Positions 16,052 to 25,325 of a stretch of DNA of 64,000 nucleotides are shown here, piece after piece. A program made the translations under genes and the position numbers. The stretch is from an uncultured Granulosicoccus sp. (lineage in GTDB: Bacteria; Pseudomonadota; Gammaproteobacteria; Granulosicoccales; Granulosicoccaceae), in assembly GCA_947499955.1 (NCBI GenBank), contig CANMQI010000001.1, positions 248,001 through 312,000 on the forward strand. The letters are read 5' to 3'. Position 1 is the stretch's first letter; the number at the start of each line of letters is the position of its first letter. The notes beneath the pieces were generated by a model, which ran no database searches, was not told the DNA's origin, and saw only the letters and a list, made by a program, of their open reading frames with translations.

Positions 16052-17583
16052 GCGCGATTCTGTACTGATCCCTCAGCAGCCTCCGTTGGCGTGGGGAATA
16101 CCTGATTTGACGGTTGAATCAGACGTTGCAACCACTGATCGTCGGTTGACTGGTCGATGCGTTTTCTCATGGCAACTGCCGTCGCAATCAGTACCGATGC
16201 ATCTGCCCGCTCCAACGGACGTTGCACGCTGGCATCATCCGACCAGTACGCCACGGGCGTTTCATGGCGGATGATGGCATTGAGCAATTCACCGAATCGG
16301 GCGCTTGTATCCAGATTTGTCAGAACCAGATGCATCTGCTGCTTGTGACTGCAATGCTTCCTGATCAAGGCGTCGGCGGTTGACGCCTGCGCCGTGGCCG
16401 GCAAGGCAAACAGATGCCTCACGGTATCCAGGTTCGACGGGCTCAGAAGAGAACGCGGTAGCGGTACCGACCTTTCGTCCTCTGGCAAGGTATGGTCTAT
16501 CAGGACAAGCTTCTTGTGTTGAAACGCTGTTGCCAGGCTTGTCAATTCAGCCATGTCATGCGCATGAACAGTCGGAACACCCAATAGTCGACCGTAGGCC
16601 TGAAGCTCCTCGAAGGCGCCGATACGACGGGTATCCGCACAGATGATGACGATCGACTGATTATCGTGTTGTCTGACATGCTCGGTAGCCAGTTTCATCA
16701 GGGCAGTCGTCTTGCCTGCACCGGGTGGTCCGTACATGATCGTCACGCCGGGTACATCAAAGCTCTTGTCCCGGGCAATGTTCAATGAAGACTTGAGCGT
16801 TGCCAGCGACTGGCGGATGGCAGTATCGGCCGGCAACTCGGCTGCACAGCGCTCTACCAGGCGCACAGCCAGTTCGGCTCCGATTCCCAGTGACAGCAAC
16901 TGTTGCAGATGCAGACTGCGGTTGGGCGCATTGACTCCCCACAGATTGACTTCAAGACTACGAAAATGCTGGTCCAGCACCTGTGATTGCGTTGTCAGAG
17001 CGGCTGCCAGTGACTCCAGCGTCGGTGCAACAGCCGTGCGCTGCCCTGCCTGGGCAGCCGGCTTGCCACCATAAGCACCGCTGTTGGCACTGTTCTGCCC
17101 TGACTCTCGTGGTCGCAGTACCGCCGCATTACGTTCGCCGAGCAATGGCGAACTGCCGTTGGACGTGCCGTGAGCGGCCGACCCCTGACCAGAGATGGAA
17201 ACCGTGTCATCGGCGATATCCGACGTATCACCATAGTCCTTGATATCCGAATACCTGACCGGTTTCTCAGCCGCCCTGCCTCGGTCGTAGTCGGGCTCTG
17301 CATCAGCGTCGATACGAACAGGGCTGGAAGGGCCAAAGGCCGCCATCGAGCCATCCGCGTACATTTGCGGTGACTCGGCCGGGCGCGCTGCCATCGAGGC
17401 CGTGACCTCATCGGTACTGGATTCGGCCAGTGCGGACATGTCGTCCATTTGCGCTGTCGCGATGATCTCGACCTGATCCCCGACCCGACGATTCGCCAGA
17501 ATAATGGCATCATCGCCCAATGCCATTCGGACCGCACCCAGGGCTGCAGGGGTTGTATCAGCAGTAAATCGTCTCAATTGCAT
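16048..17583 (-). CDS. flhF: Flagellar placement GTPase-like protein FlhF
   Basis: FlhF is an SRP-type GTPase that sets the polar site of flagellar assembly. This 511-aa protein has the N-terminal B domain (MQLRRFTADTTPAALGAVRM, then ALGDDAIILANRRVGD), a long low-complexity linker and the NG domain from about residue 225. G1 is intact (GPPGAGKTT, about residues 282-290), as is the ADTRRIGAFEELQAYG block. The segment where DTAG (G3) is expected reads LVLIDHTLPED, and the G4 TKLD is TNLD. These changes may weaken GTP binding or hydrolysis. No flhG/fleN partner is adjacent, contrary to the usual arrangement. Confidence 0.88.
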   Translation of the reverse strand: MQLRRFTADTTPAALGAVRMALGDDAIILANRRVGDQVEIIATAQMDDMSALAESSTDEVTASMAARPAESPQMYADGSMAAFGPSSPVRIDADAEPDYDRGRAAEKPVRYSDIKDYGDTSDIADDTVSISGQGSAAHGTSNGSSPLLGERNAAVLRPRESGQNSANSGAYGGKPAAQAGQRTAVAPTLESLAAALTTQSQVLDQHFRSLEVNLWGVNAPNRSLHLQQLLSLGIGAELAVRLVERCAAELPADTAIRQSLATLKSSLNIARDKSFDVPGVTIMYGPPGAGKTTALMKLATEHVRQHDNQSIVIICADTRRIGAFEELQAYGRLLGVPTVHAHDMAELTSLATAFQHKKLVLIDHTLPEDERSVPLPRSLLSPSNLDTVRHLFALPATAQASTADALIRKHCSHKQQMHLVLTNLDTSARFGELLNAIIRHETPVAYWSDDASVQRPLERADASVLIATAVAMRKRIDQSTDDQWLQRLIQPSNQVFPTPTEAAEGSVQNRA

Positions 17584-17631
17584 GTCAGGATTCGCATTGG
17601 GTTGGCGGCAGAGTTTTCAGCGACAGATAGA

Positions 17632-19713
17632 TCAAGCGACAGCTTCGCCGCCGATATTCGCAATCACCTTCAACCGTTTGTTTTCAGCAATTTCGTTGTA
17701 GGCCAGTACTTTCAACAGCGGAATGGTGTGTCTGACCATTCCAGCCAACCATGGACGCAACTTCGGACTGACCAGCAGTACCGCTGGTTCGTCATTGACT
17801 TCCTGGCGGTGCACACTTTCGGCCAGCGACTGATACAGACGTTCAGCCAGTCCGGGTTCAATCCCCAGACCGCCACTGTTTTCAGACTCGACCGAACTGA
17901 GGCACAATTTTTCCAGCTCCGCATCCAGCGTGATCACTGGCAGGGTTTCTTCGAATGAGGTCAACTGTCCGGTGATCTGACGTCGTAGAGCCACCCGAAC
18001 CGCTGCCGTCAAATCTTCGGAATCGGTTGTATGAGTCCCCTTCTCGGCCAGTGTCTCGGCAATCGACCGCATGTCCTTGACCGGTATTCCTTCATCTAGC
18101 AGATTCTGTAACACCTTGACCACCGTAGGTAGAGGCAACATTTTGGGAACCAGATCCTCGACCAGTCGCGGTGCACTCTTGCTGAGTGTGTCCAGCAGTG
18201 ACTGAGCTTCCTGGTGACCGAGCAGACTGCCGGCGTGTTGCATGAGTAACTTGCTCATGTGTGTCGCTATAACCGTGCCCGGATCCACAACCGTGTAACC
18301 CAATGCCTGTGCACTGTCTCGCTGATCGATACGAATCCACACCGCATCCATGCCATAGGCTGGATCCTTGGTGGCAATACCTTGCAGCGTGCTGCTCTCG
18401 ATACCGCTACCAATCGCCAATTCCTTGTCGGGATGCAGATCGGCCTCACCTTCAGTGACGCCAAGGATGGAAATCCGGTAGCGAGTGGGCGGCAGGTCGA
18501 GGTTATCCTTGATATGCACCGCATGAATCAGAAAACCCAGTTCTTCCGTGAGTTTGCGTCGCACCGCCTTGATCCTGTCGGGCAACTTGCCACCCTGACG
18601 GGCATCCACCAATGGGATGAGTCCGAAACCGACTTCCAGACCCAGAATATCGGTCGTCTGGACATCCTCCCAGCTCAGCTCTGCAGGTCTCTCCGGCCGA
18701 ACGTCATCCTTCACAGGCTCCGGCTTCTCCTTGTAGGCATTTCGCGTGTACCAGGCATACGCACCCAGACCACCACCCAGCGTCAGAAAGACCAGGTTCG
18801 GCATGCCGGGTACCACACCCAGCAGGCCGATCAGGATGGCTGTAATGACAAGAGCTCGCTGATCCTTGAACAGTTGCATGGTGATCTGTTCACCCATGTC
18901 TTCGGCTGCCGAGACACGTGTCACGATGACTGCTGTTCCCATGGACAGCAGCAGTGAAGGTATCTGCGCGACCAGGCCATCACCGATAGTCAGCAATGTG
19001 TAGTTATGCGCAGCTTCCGCGAAGCTCAGATCGTGCTGGCCAACACCGACCGCCAGACCACCAATGATGTTGATGAACAGCACCAGCAAACCGGCAATGG
19101 CATCCCCTTTGACGAATTTACTGGCACCGTCCATGGAACCGTAGAAGTCGGCTTCTCGTGCGATATCCGAACGACGCTGCCTGGCTTCGTCCTGATCCAC
19201 CAGACCTGCATTGAGGTCGGCATCGATGGCCATCTGCTTGCCCGGCATGGCATCCAGCACGAAGCGGGCACTTACCTCGGATACACGACCGGCACCTTTG
19301 GTGACCACGACGAAATTGATGATGACCAGAATCGCAAACACCACGAATCCGACGGCATAGTTGCCGCCAATGACAAAGTTGCCAAACGACTCAATGACCT
19401 GCCCGGCCGATGCTGTCCCCGTATGCCCCTCGATGAGTACCACTCGAGTAGAGGCAATATTGAGGGACAGACGCAACATGGTTGCAACCAGCAGGACGGT
19501 CGGAAATGAGGAAAACTCAAGTGGTCGGCTGGTGTAAACCGTCACCAGCAACACGATCAGAGACAATGCGATATTGAAAGTGAACAGCAGATCCAGTCCG
19601 ATGGCCGGGATCGGCAGGACCATCATGACCAACATCAGCAACACCAGAAACGGTGCGCCCAATCCGGTCAGCTGCAACTCCTTGAAAAAGGTTCTCGTAT
19701 TCTGAATACTCAT
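17632..19713 (-). CDS. flhA: Flagellar export gate protein FlhA
   Basis: FlhA is the large export-gate component: a membrane domain followed by a cytoplasmic ring that docks chaperone-substrate complexes. The 693-aa length is normal. The N-terminal half holds eight predicted membrane helices (LGAPFLVLLMLVMMVLPIP is the first) and the family signature around PGKQMAIDADLNAGLVDQDE (about residues 150-170). The C-terminal half from about residue 350 is the soluble nonameric domain, ending in KRLKVIANIGGEAVA. It lies 159 bp after flhB and 48 bp before flhF in transcription order. I saw no convincing promoter in the flhB-flhA gap. Confidence 0.96.
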   Translation of the reverse strand: MSIQNTRTFFKELQLTGLGAPFLVLLMLVMMVLPIPAIGLDLLFTFNIALSLIVLLVTVYTSRPLEFSSFPTVLLVATMLRLSLNIASTRVVLIEGHTGTASAGQVIESFGNFVIGGNYAVGFVVFAILVIINFVVVTKGAGRVSEVSARFVLDAMPGKQMAIDADLNAGLVDQDEARQRRSDIAREADFYGSMDGASKFVKGDAIAGLLVLFINIIGGLAVGVGQHDLSFAEAAHNYTLLTIGDGLVAQIPSLLLSMGTAVIVTRVSAAEDMGEQITMQLFKDQRALVITAILIGLLGVVPGMPNLVFLTLGGGLGAYAWYTRNAYKEKPEPVKDDVRPERPAELSWEDVQTTDILGLEVGFGLIPLVDARQGGKLPDRIKAVRRKLTEELGFLIHAVHIKDNLDLPPTRYRISILGVTEGEADLHPDKELAIGSGIESSTLQGIATKDPAYGMDAVWIRIDQRDSAQALGYTVVDPGTVIATHMSKLLMQHAGSLLGHQEAQSLLDTLSKSAPRLVEDLVPKMLPLPTVVKVLQNLLDEGIPVKDMRSIAETLAEKGTHTTDSEDLTAAVRVALRRQITGQLTSFEETLPVITLDAELEKLCLSSVESENSGGLGIEPGLAERLYQSLAESVHRQEVNDEPAVLLVSPKLRPWLAGMVRHTIPLLKVLAYNEIAENKRLKVIANIGGEAVA

Positions 19714-19872
19714 GAATCACCTCTTTCCCGTGACGGCTCGCCCCGCAAGAGCGGCAGGCCGTTGAACCGGACAAGCCGTGATGCGACACTGGCCGGTCTG
19801 TGCAATGCCAGAGTTGGGTGCTGCTGTAACAGCCTCTGGCTCAAGGTGAATGCTCTTCATGGATGGTCCGGT

Positions 19873-21015
19873 CTACTGATCCTTTTTATCCTGCATCGAT
19901 CGCGGCACCTCCAGATCTGTTGGTGGCACCAGACGACGCTGGTCTGCGAAACTCAGCTTCTTTACCTGCAGCACATAGGCCAATACCTGCGCTACGGCAA
20001 GATAAAGTTCGGACGGTATGGTTTCACCGACTTCAGTGTGGCGGTACAAGGCTCTGGCCAGGGGCGGTGCACTGAATATGGACACCTTGGCATCCTTGCC
20101 GATTTCCCGTATCTTGAGCGCCATATGATCCACCCCTTTGGCAACAACTACCGGCGCCATGGAGTCTTCGCTGTACTTCAGGGCCACCGAATAGTGGGTT
20201 GGATTGACAATGATGACGTCAGCATCCGGCACATCGGTCAGCATGCGTTTATTGGCCATGACCTGCTGCATCTGCCGCACCTTGGCCTTGAGCTCAGGAT
20301 TACCGTTCTGCTCCTTGCTCTCGTCACGCACCTCCTGTTTGGTCATGCGCAGTTTCCTGGCGTGACTCCAGCGTTGATATGGTACATCGACCATTGCCAC
20401 CAGGCTGAGTGAGAGCACCAGGATCATCAGGATCGTGAAGATGACAACGAACATCTTGTTGATGGCCTCTTCCAGTGGCAGAACCCCCAGACTGAGATAG
20501 TCTTCGATGTGCCCCTCCATCAGCAAGACCGCCACCCACCCCAGCAGGATGACTTTCATCAGGGACTTCAGCAGCTCGACCAGCCCCTGCAATCCCACCA
20601 TGCGTTTGAGGCCCTTCAAAGGATTGAGCTTGCTCGGATCAACCTTCAGCGATGAGGTACTGAATACCCAGCCACCCATGCACAAGGGGCCGATGAATAC
20701 CGCAAGGAACATCAACAGGAGGAACGGACCCGAGATCCACAATGCCTCGATGAAGGGTGTCAGCAACCCATTGAGCAGCGCATTGTCCGAGAATATTCGT
20801 TCACGGTCGATCTGCCACTGATGGCTGGCCAGATCCCGATAGGCATGCACACCGCTACTACCCAGAACCGCGAAACCGATCAATGATGCCAATAACATCA
20901 GTACCGTATTGAGCTCCTTCGAGCGCGGCACATCGCCTTTCTTGCGGGCATCGGCAAGGCGTTTGGGACTCGCATCTTCTGTGCGATCCTGACCGCTGTC
21001 GGGTGCTCCTGCCAC
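19873..21015 (-). CDS. flhB: Flagellar export switch protein FlhB
   Basis: FlhB controls the change from rod-hook to filament substrates. The 380-aa protein has a charged N-terminus (EDASPKRLADARKKGDVPRS), four membrane helices and a cytoplasmic domain with the self-cleaving NPTH motif at residues 271-274 (cleavage between N and P), followed by YSVALKY. These features and the length match enteric and Pseudomonas FlhB. It is 4 bases downstream of fliR, so it is part of the fliOPQR-flhB export-gate block. Confidence 0.96.
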   Translation of the reverse strand: MAGAPDSGQDRTEDASPKRLADARKKGDVPRSKELNTVLMLLASLIGFAVLGSSGVHAYRDLASHQWQIDRERIFSDNALLNGLLTPFIEALWISGPFLLLMFLAVFIGPLCMGGWVFSTSSLKVDPSKLNPLKGLKRMVGLQGLVELLKSLMKVILLGWVAVLLMEGHIEDYLSLGVLPLEEAINKMFVVIFTILMILVLSLSLVAMVDVPYQRWSHARKLRMTKQEVRDESKEQNGNPELKAKVRQMQQVMANKRMLTDVPDADVIIVNPTHYSVALKYSEDSMAPVVVAKGVDHMALKIREIGKDAKVSIFSAPPLARALYRHTEVGETIPSELYLAVAQVLAYVLQVKKLSFADQRRLVPPTDLEVPRSMQDKKDQ

Positions 21016-21019
21016 GGTA

Positions 21020-21799
21020 TCAGTTCCTCAGAAACGCTGTGATGGTTGATTCAACCAGATGCAATAACGATTCGAATGACACTTGAAAAGACGGCAAGGT
21101 AAACAGGATGGACAGAAATCCGACTGTCATCGTGATGGGAAAACCCACGGAGAACAGATTCAGCTGCGGCGCTGCTCTGGTGATGACACCCATGATGATG
21201 TTGACGGTCAACATGGCCGCCAGTGCCGGCAAGGCGATACTCAAGGCGCCCTTGAAGATGATTCCTCCCCAGGTGAGCAATACCCAGATTGCCTCTTCTC
21301 CCAACGATTGGCCAACCGGCAGATAGGTGAAGCTGGCAGTCAGCAATAACAGGATGGCGTGGTGCCCGTTGAAGGCCAGAAACAACAGAGTTGCCAGGAT
21401 GAGATAGAACTGACTCACCGTTGGCACCTGACTGCCGTTCTGCGGGTCATTGAGCATCGCAAAGCCCAGACCCATGGTGACGGCAATGCTCTCCCCTGCC
21501 ATGGTGACCGCGTTGAATACGATCAGCACCATCAAGCCCATGGCGACACCGATGAACATCTGCTGGACAGATATCAGGACACTGTCCAGTGACAGGGGGT
21601 CCAGCTGAGGCATCGGATCCAGCGATGGCACGATCAGCAGAGTAATCATGAATGCAAGCCCGACACGAACCTTCACCGGCACCTCTCCACCACCCAGTAC
21701 CGGCATGATGGACAGCAGACCTGCAACGCGGAACAGTGGCCACATGAAGAGCCCCACGTAGCCGTTGATCTGCTCTGCGGTGATCGTCAGGGCTGACAT
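21020..21799 (-). CDS. fliR: Flagellar export gate protein FliR
   Basis: An integral membrane protein of 259 aa, with FliP and FliQ the core of the export channel. Hydrophobic helices run throughout (VGLFMWPLFRVAGLLSIMPV near the N-terminus) with the conserved GGGEVPVKVRVGLAF segment and a C-terminal LPSFQVSFESLLHLV. Its first codon overlaps the last base of fliQ. Length and order are standard. Confidence 0.95.
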   Translation of the reverse strand: MSALTITAEQINGYVGLFMWPLFRVAGLLSIMPVLGGGEVPVKVRVGLAFMITLLIVPSLDPMPQLDPLSLDSVLISVQQMFIGVAMGLMVLIVFNAVTMAGESIAVTMGLGFAMLNDPQNGSQVPTVSQFYLILATLLFLAFNGHHAILLLLTASFTYLPVGQSLGEEAIWVLLTWGGIIFKGALSIALPALAAMLTVNIIMGVITRAAPQLNLFSVGFPITMTVGFLSILFTLPSFQVSFESLLHLVESTITAFLRN

Positions 21800-22074
21800 C
21801 AGCCACCTATGATTCTGGGAACAGTCTGCACGATCAGCTCGGAGGTAAAGTCCAGTATGACCTGCAACAACCAGGGGCCTGTGGCGATCAGGACAATGAC
21901 CATCGACAACAGTTTCGGTATGAAACTCAAGGTCTGTTCATTGATCTGAGTCGCAGCCTGGAACAGCCCTACGACCAGTCCTGTCAGCAAGGCGGCCAGC
22001 AACAAGGGTGCACTGAGCATCACCGTGGTAGTCAGGGCCTGCCGCCCCAGGTCGATGACCATATCCGGTGTCAT
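21799..22074 (-). CDS. fliQ: Flagellar export gate protein FliQ
   Basis: A small (91 aa) two-helix membrane protein that forms part of the FliPQR channel. It shows the typical MTPDMVIDLGRQALTTTVML start, then PLLLAALLTGLVVGLFQAAT, the QINEQTLSFIPK link and a second helix. It lies 30 bases after fliP and overlaps fliR by one base. Confidence 0.96.
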   Translation of the reverse strand: MTPDMVIDLGRQALTTTVMLSAPLLLAALLTGLVVGLFQAATQINEQTLSFIPKLLSMVIVLIATGPWLLQVILDFTSELIVQTVPRIIGG

Positions 22075-22104
22075 GTCATGCTCTCCTGATAGTCATCCAG
22101 CGCA

Positions 22105-22914
22105 TCAGACAAAGAAGCTGCCGGCCAATGTACCCAGAACCAGATTCCAGCCATCCACCAGCACAAAGAGCATGAGCTTGAATGGCAGGGAAATGATCAG
22201 CGGAGACAACATCATCATCCCCATCGACATCAGGACGCTGGCGACAACCAGATCGATGATCAGAAAGGGGATGAAAAACAGAAAACCGATCTGGAAAGCC
22301 GTCTTGAGTTCACTGGTGACAAAGGCAGGCAACAATACCCAATAGGAAATGTCTTCAACGCCCTGTGGCGGCGGTGAATCGGATATCTCCAGAAACAGCT
22401 GCAAGTCGTTGTCGCGTGTCTGCTGCAGCATGAACTTCCTGAACGGAATTGCTGCGTTCATGATGGCGGTTTCGGCACTGATCTGCTCTGCCATGAATGG
22501 CTTGACTGCCGTATCGTGAATCTCGGTAAACACCGGTCGCATGACGAACAGGGTCAGAAACAATGCAAGACCGATCATGACCTGATTGGATGGCGTTGTC
22601 GGTGTTCCCATTGCCGTACGCAGTATTCCCAGCACGATGGTGATGCGCGTGAACGATGTCATCAGCAACAGTATTGCCGGCAGCAGAGTGAGCATCGTCA
22701 TCAGAGCCAGTGCCTGCAGGCTCAGGCTCCAGGTCTCGCCCCCGCCTTCGGTGGCATCGATGATGAGCGCAGGAATACCCGCCTGAGCATGGCTGACACC
22801 GGGCATGGATACCAGAATCAGTAGTGTCAGAAGGCACAGAGAATGAAAGCCTTTTGCGCTCTGCCGCAGGCGACATGGCACCCTGCCCGCTTCAGCAGCC
22901 AGTCCGGTGCGCAT
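22105..22914 (-). CDS. fliP: Flagellar export gate protein FliP
   Basis: Core export-channel protein, 269 aa. It carries the N-terminal cleavable signal usual for FliP (hydrophobic LCLLTLLILVSMPGVSHAQA) and the signature blocks LLPAILLLMTSFTRITIVL and LGTPTTPSNQ-like AMGTPTTPSNQVMIGLALFL; the C-terminus contains the final membrane helices ending LGTLAGSFFV. The N-terminal extension before the signal is about 20 residues and the real start could be a little further in, but the ATG chosen overlaps the fliO stop (TGATG), which favours it. Confidence 0.94.
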   Translation of the reverse strand: MRTGLAAEAGRVPCRLRQSAKGFHSLCLLTLLILVSMPGVSHAQAGIPALIIDATEGGGETWSLSLQALALMTMLTLLPAILLLMTSFTRITIVLGILRTAMGTPTTPSNQVMIGLALFLTLFVMRPVFTEIHDTAVKPFMAEQISAETAIMNAAIPFRKFMLQQTRDNDLQLFLEISDSPPPQGVEDISYWVLLPAFVTSELKTAFQIGFLFFIPFLIIDLVVASVLMSMGMMMLSPLIISLPFKLMLFVLVDGWNLVLGTLAGSFFV

Positions 22915-23336
22915 CAGTCGGCAACCTGACGTTTGAGCGCAGCACTGAGTTTCTGCCGAAAATCTCCCAGCTCTTCGGTGCCACCATTGGCCAGAGGCTT
23001 GGCAAGAACGTGCAGTGTGTTGATCTGGCTGGCGGTTACTCCCAGCACCAGCTGCTCATCACCGGCCTGTACGACAACCACGCGTTCGCGTTGACCCAGT
23101 GACAGGGTTCCGACGATCCCGAGACCACTGTGTATCGTGCCGCGAGTACCTTGCAACTGACGCATGATCCGGGCGAAAACCCAGAAGACCACCAAGACCA
23201 GCAACAACGCAATGGCCAGTTTGCCAAGCGTTGCCAGGGGGGATATGACAGGACGGCTTGTTTCTGCCGCAATAGCCGGATTGCCCAGGCAGACACTACA
23301 CAACAGCAGGCCGATTGCCGTAGGCCGTCGAAACAT
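22914..23336 (-). CDS. fliO: Flagellar export assembly protein FliO
   Basis: FliO helps FliP assemble in the membrane. The 140-aa protein has a cleavable signal-like N-terminus, one strong membrane helix (GKLAIALLLVLVVFWVFARI) and a small cytoplasmic domain (LSLGQRERVVVVQAGDEQLV) typical of the family, including LGVTASQINTLHVL. It starts 99 bases after fliN, a gap in which no promoter was recognised, and overlaps fliP by one base. Confidence 0.9.
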   Translation of the reverse strand: MFRRPTAIGLLLCSVCLGNPAIAAETSRPVISPLATLGKLAIALLLVLVVFWVFARIMRQLQGTRGTIHSGLGIVGTLSLGQRERVVVVQAGDEQLVLGVTASQINTLHVLAKPLANGGTEELGDFRQKLSAALKRQVAD

Positions 23337-23435
23337 GAATTTCTCCTTCAGAATTGACCTGTCGCTCTTGCAGGCAGGTTTGCTACTGTCTTGACTTACA
23401 TCTGTTGCTGTGGCCCTTCCCTTACTGCGACGGAA

Positions 23436-23906
23436 TCAGGCAAATTTCTTCAGCCGCTCCTGCGGACTGATGACATCGGTCAGACGTATGCCGAAGCGAT
23501 CACCGACCACCACTGCTTCTCCATGAGCAACCAACGTGCCGTTTACCAGCACATCCATGGGTTCGTCAGCCATTCGCTGCAATTCAATGACAGAGTCCCG
23601 GCTGAGCTTGAGCAGCTCACTGATGGAGATGCGTGTCTGACCGATCTCCATCGACAGCGTGACCGGTATGTCCAGTATCATCGAGATATCGGCAGTCGGC
23701 CGATCATCTGGTCCGTCTGATGGACTGGCAGCCATGTTCGGCGACTCTACGGGTCGTACCTGATCGCCTCCAGGGACGGCGCTTGCAGGGTCACCGGCGG
23801 CTTCCGAATTGGCAGCAGGGTCGACCGACGTTGCGTTCTCCGCCTCGGTTGCCGCACCGGAGTCTTCGTCGTCATGCATTTCAGTTGCTGTATTGTCTTC
23901 AGGCAT
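23436..23906 (-). CDS. fliN: Flagellar switch protein FliN
   Basis: C-ring component, 156 aa. The C-terminal 80 residues are the SpoA/FliN domain (MILDIPVTLSMEIGQTRISI, then GTLVAHGEAVVVGDRFGIR). The first ~70 residues are an acidic, Ala/Ser/Pro-rich, probably disordered tail, longer than in enteric FliN; no EIDALL-like CheY-binding motif is seen in it. FliN interacts with FliM and FliH and helps direct export substrates. It is 3 bases after fliM. Confidence 0.94.
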   Translation of the reverse strand: MPEDNTATEMHDDEDSGAATEAENATSVDPAANSEAAGDPASAVPGGDQVRPVESPNMAASPSDGPDDRPTADISMILDIPVTLSMEIGQTRISISELLKLSRDSVIELQRMADEPMDVLVNGTLVAHGEAVVVGDRFGIRLTDVISPQERLKKFA

Positions 23907-23909
23907 GAT

Positions 23910-24800
23910 TCATTGACCGCCAGGTAAATGCCAGCGAGACAAGCTGGCGGAAACTCTTCCATTGCTGTTGCCGATACGGGCATCGAACAATGGCATTTGC
24001 TGCGTCTTGAAGGAGACATTACGAACGTCTCTCAATGGGATGAAATCCCCGGCCTGGAGCTCCAGCAGCTTTCCCAACGTGATTTTCGTCTCGGACAGCA
24101 CGCCTCTGATGTCCAGTTCACAATTCATCAGCTCAGATCGCAGGGCCTTGCTGAACTCGAGATCCTGCGCGGATGCCTTGGGCGTTTCATGTTGCAACTG
24201 TGCACTCAGCGGCTTGAGCATTTCGAACGGATAGATCAACTGACAGGGCAATTCCAGATCGCCCAGCTGCAACTGCATCTCGCTGGTTACCATGACCTGC
24301 TCCAGCGAGGCGTTTCTCAGCCTGCTGACCTCGACCGGACCGATCAAGGCTGTGTTGAGCGGCAACACCATGGACCAGCCAGACGTAATGGATTCAACCA
24401 GGGCTGCAATCACGTGCTGCACGACCCGACGTTCGGTACGTGACAGTTCGCGGGGCTTCTCCAGCGGTGTGATGGTGGCCTTACCGCCGAAATAGCTGTC
24501 AACCAGCGCCGAGATCATGCTGGCATCGATACAGAACCAGATGACGCCAGTGAGCGGACTCAATGACAACTCGTGGACCACACAGGTCTCCCCCATCGCC
24601 TCGACGCAATCCATGTACTTGCCACGCGTCGTCTGCAGGGTTTTTCCCATCAAGGAGATCTGCAGCCGCTCGCTCAAGGTTGTACCGAATGCGGTGGCAA
24701 CACGCGTATTGACCAAATCCAGCACCGGCCATTGCCGGTTCAGCTTGTGACCCGGATGTACGAAATCGTACACCGTGGCCGACTGTTTCTCTTGTTCCAT
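23910..24800 (-). CDS. fliM: Flagellar switch protein FliM lacking the CheY-binding N-terminus
   Basis: C-ring protein that normally receives CheY-P. At 296 aa it is about 30 residues shorter than usual. The protein begins MEQEKQSATVYDFVHPGHKL, so it enters directly at the YDF block that normally follows the CheY-binding segment; the N-terminal LSQxEIDALL motif is absent. I read upstream in frame: an in-frame TAG lies about 45 bases before the ATG, with no ATG, GTG or TTG between, so no longer version is possible here. The middle CheC-like domain (LSLSPLTGVIWFCIDASMIS, YFGG) and C-terminal SpoA domain (LDIRGVLSETKITLGKLLEL) are intact. It follows fliL by 54 bases. Confidence 0.92.
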   Translation of the reverse strand: MEQEKQSATVYDFVHPGHKLNRQWPVLDLVNTRVATAFGTTLSERLQISLMGKTLQTTRGKYMDCVEAMGETCVVHELSLSPLTGVIWFCIDASMISALVDSYFGGKATITPLEKPRELSRTERRVVQHVIAALVESITSGWSMVLPLNTALIGPVEVSRLRNASLEQVMVTSEMQLQLGDLELPCQLIYPFEMLKPLSAQLQHETPKASAQDLEFSKALRSELMNCELDIRGVLSETKITLGKLLELQAGDFIPLRDVRNVSFKTQQMPLFDARIGNSNGRVSASLSRWHLPGGQ

Positions 24801-24854
24801 GTTTATCTCGGCTATCGAAGCTACCGGCTTTTCAGGGCCGGTCTGCTATCTGAT

Positions 24855-25313
24855 CTATTGCATGACCAGGCGCGTTATGAACACATCCAGTATGCGTTCC
24901 GGCTTGTAGTGATTACTGACCACTTCATCGATTCGTGCCATCGCAGCGTCACGCAATGCCTGCTTTCCTTCGGCCGTCTTGAGTACTTCACTATCCTGCT
25001 CCGCCAGCAGCATCAACAAGGAATTTCGAAGTTCCGGATCATGATCACTCAGGATCACCGGCACTTCCTCGTCATGACTGGCAACCACCATTTCGATCAT
25101 CAGGAACTTCACCCGGGTCTTGCCCTTGAAGTTCACGACAAACTCGGGCTGCACGTTGTAGTAATGGACCTCTTCAGGCACCGGTTCCGCCTCTTCCATC
25201 GCCGCCCCTGCTGCCGGCTCCTTGTTCAGCGCTCCGGTCAGAAACAGGGATGCACCGACACTGATTCCCACCAGCGCCAGGGCACCCACCGCAATGAGAA
25301 TCATCTTCTTCAT
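24855..25313 (-). CDS. fliL: Flagellar basal-body-associated protein FliL
   Basis: An inner-membrane protein near the stator that supports torque. The 152-aa product has one N-terminal membrane helix (MILIAVGALALVGISVGASLFL), a Pro/Glu-rich linker and a periplasmic domain with FVVNFKGKTRVKFLMIEM and the family ending ILDVFITRLVMQ. It begins 12 bases after fliK and precedes fliM. Confidence 0.94.
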   Translation of the reverse strand: MKKMILIAVGALALVGISVGASLFLTGALNKEPAAGAAMEEAEPVPEEVHYYNVQPEFVVNFKGKTRVKFLMIEMVVASHDEEVPVILSDHDPELRNSLLMLLAEQDSEVLKTAEGKQALRDAAMARIDEVVSNHYKPERILDVFITRLVMQ

Positions 25314-25325
25314 GCAACAACTCCG

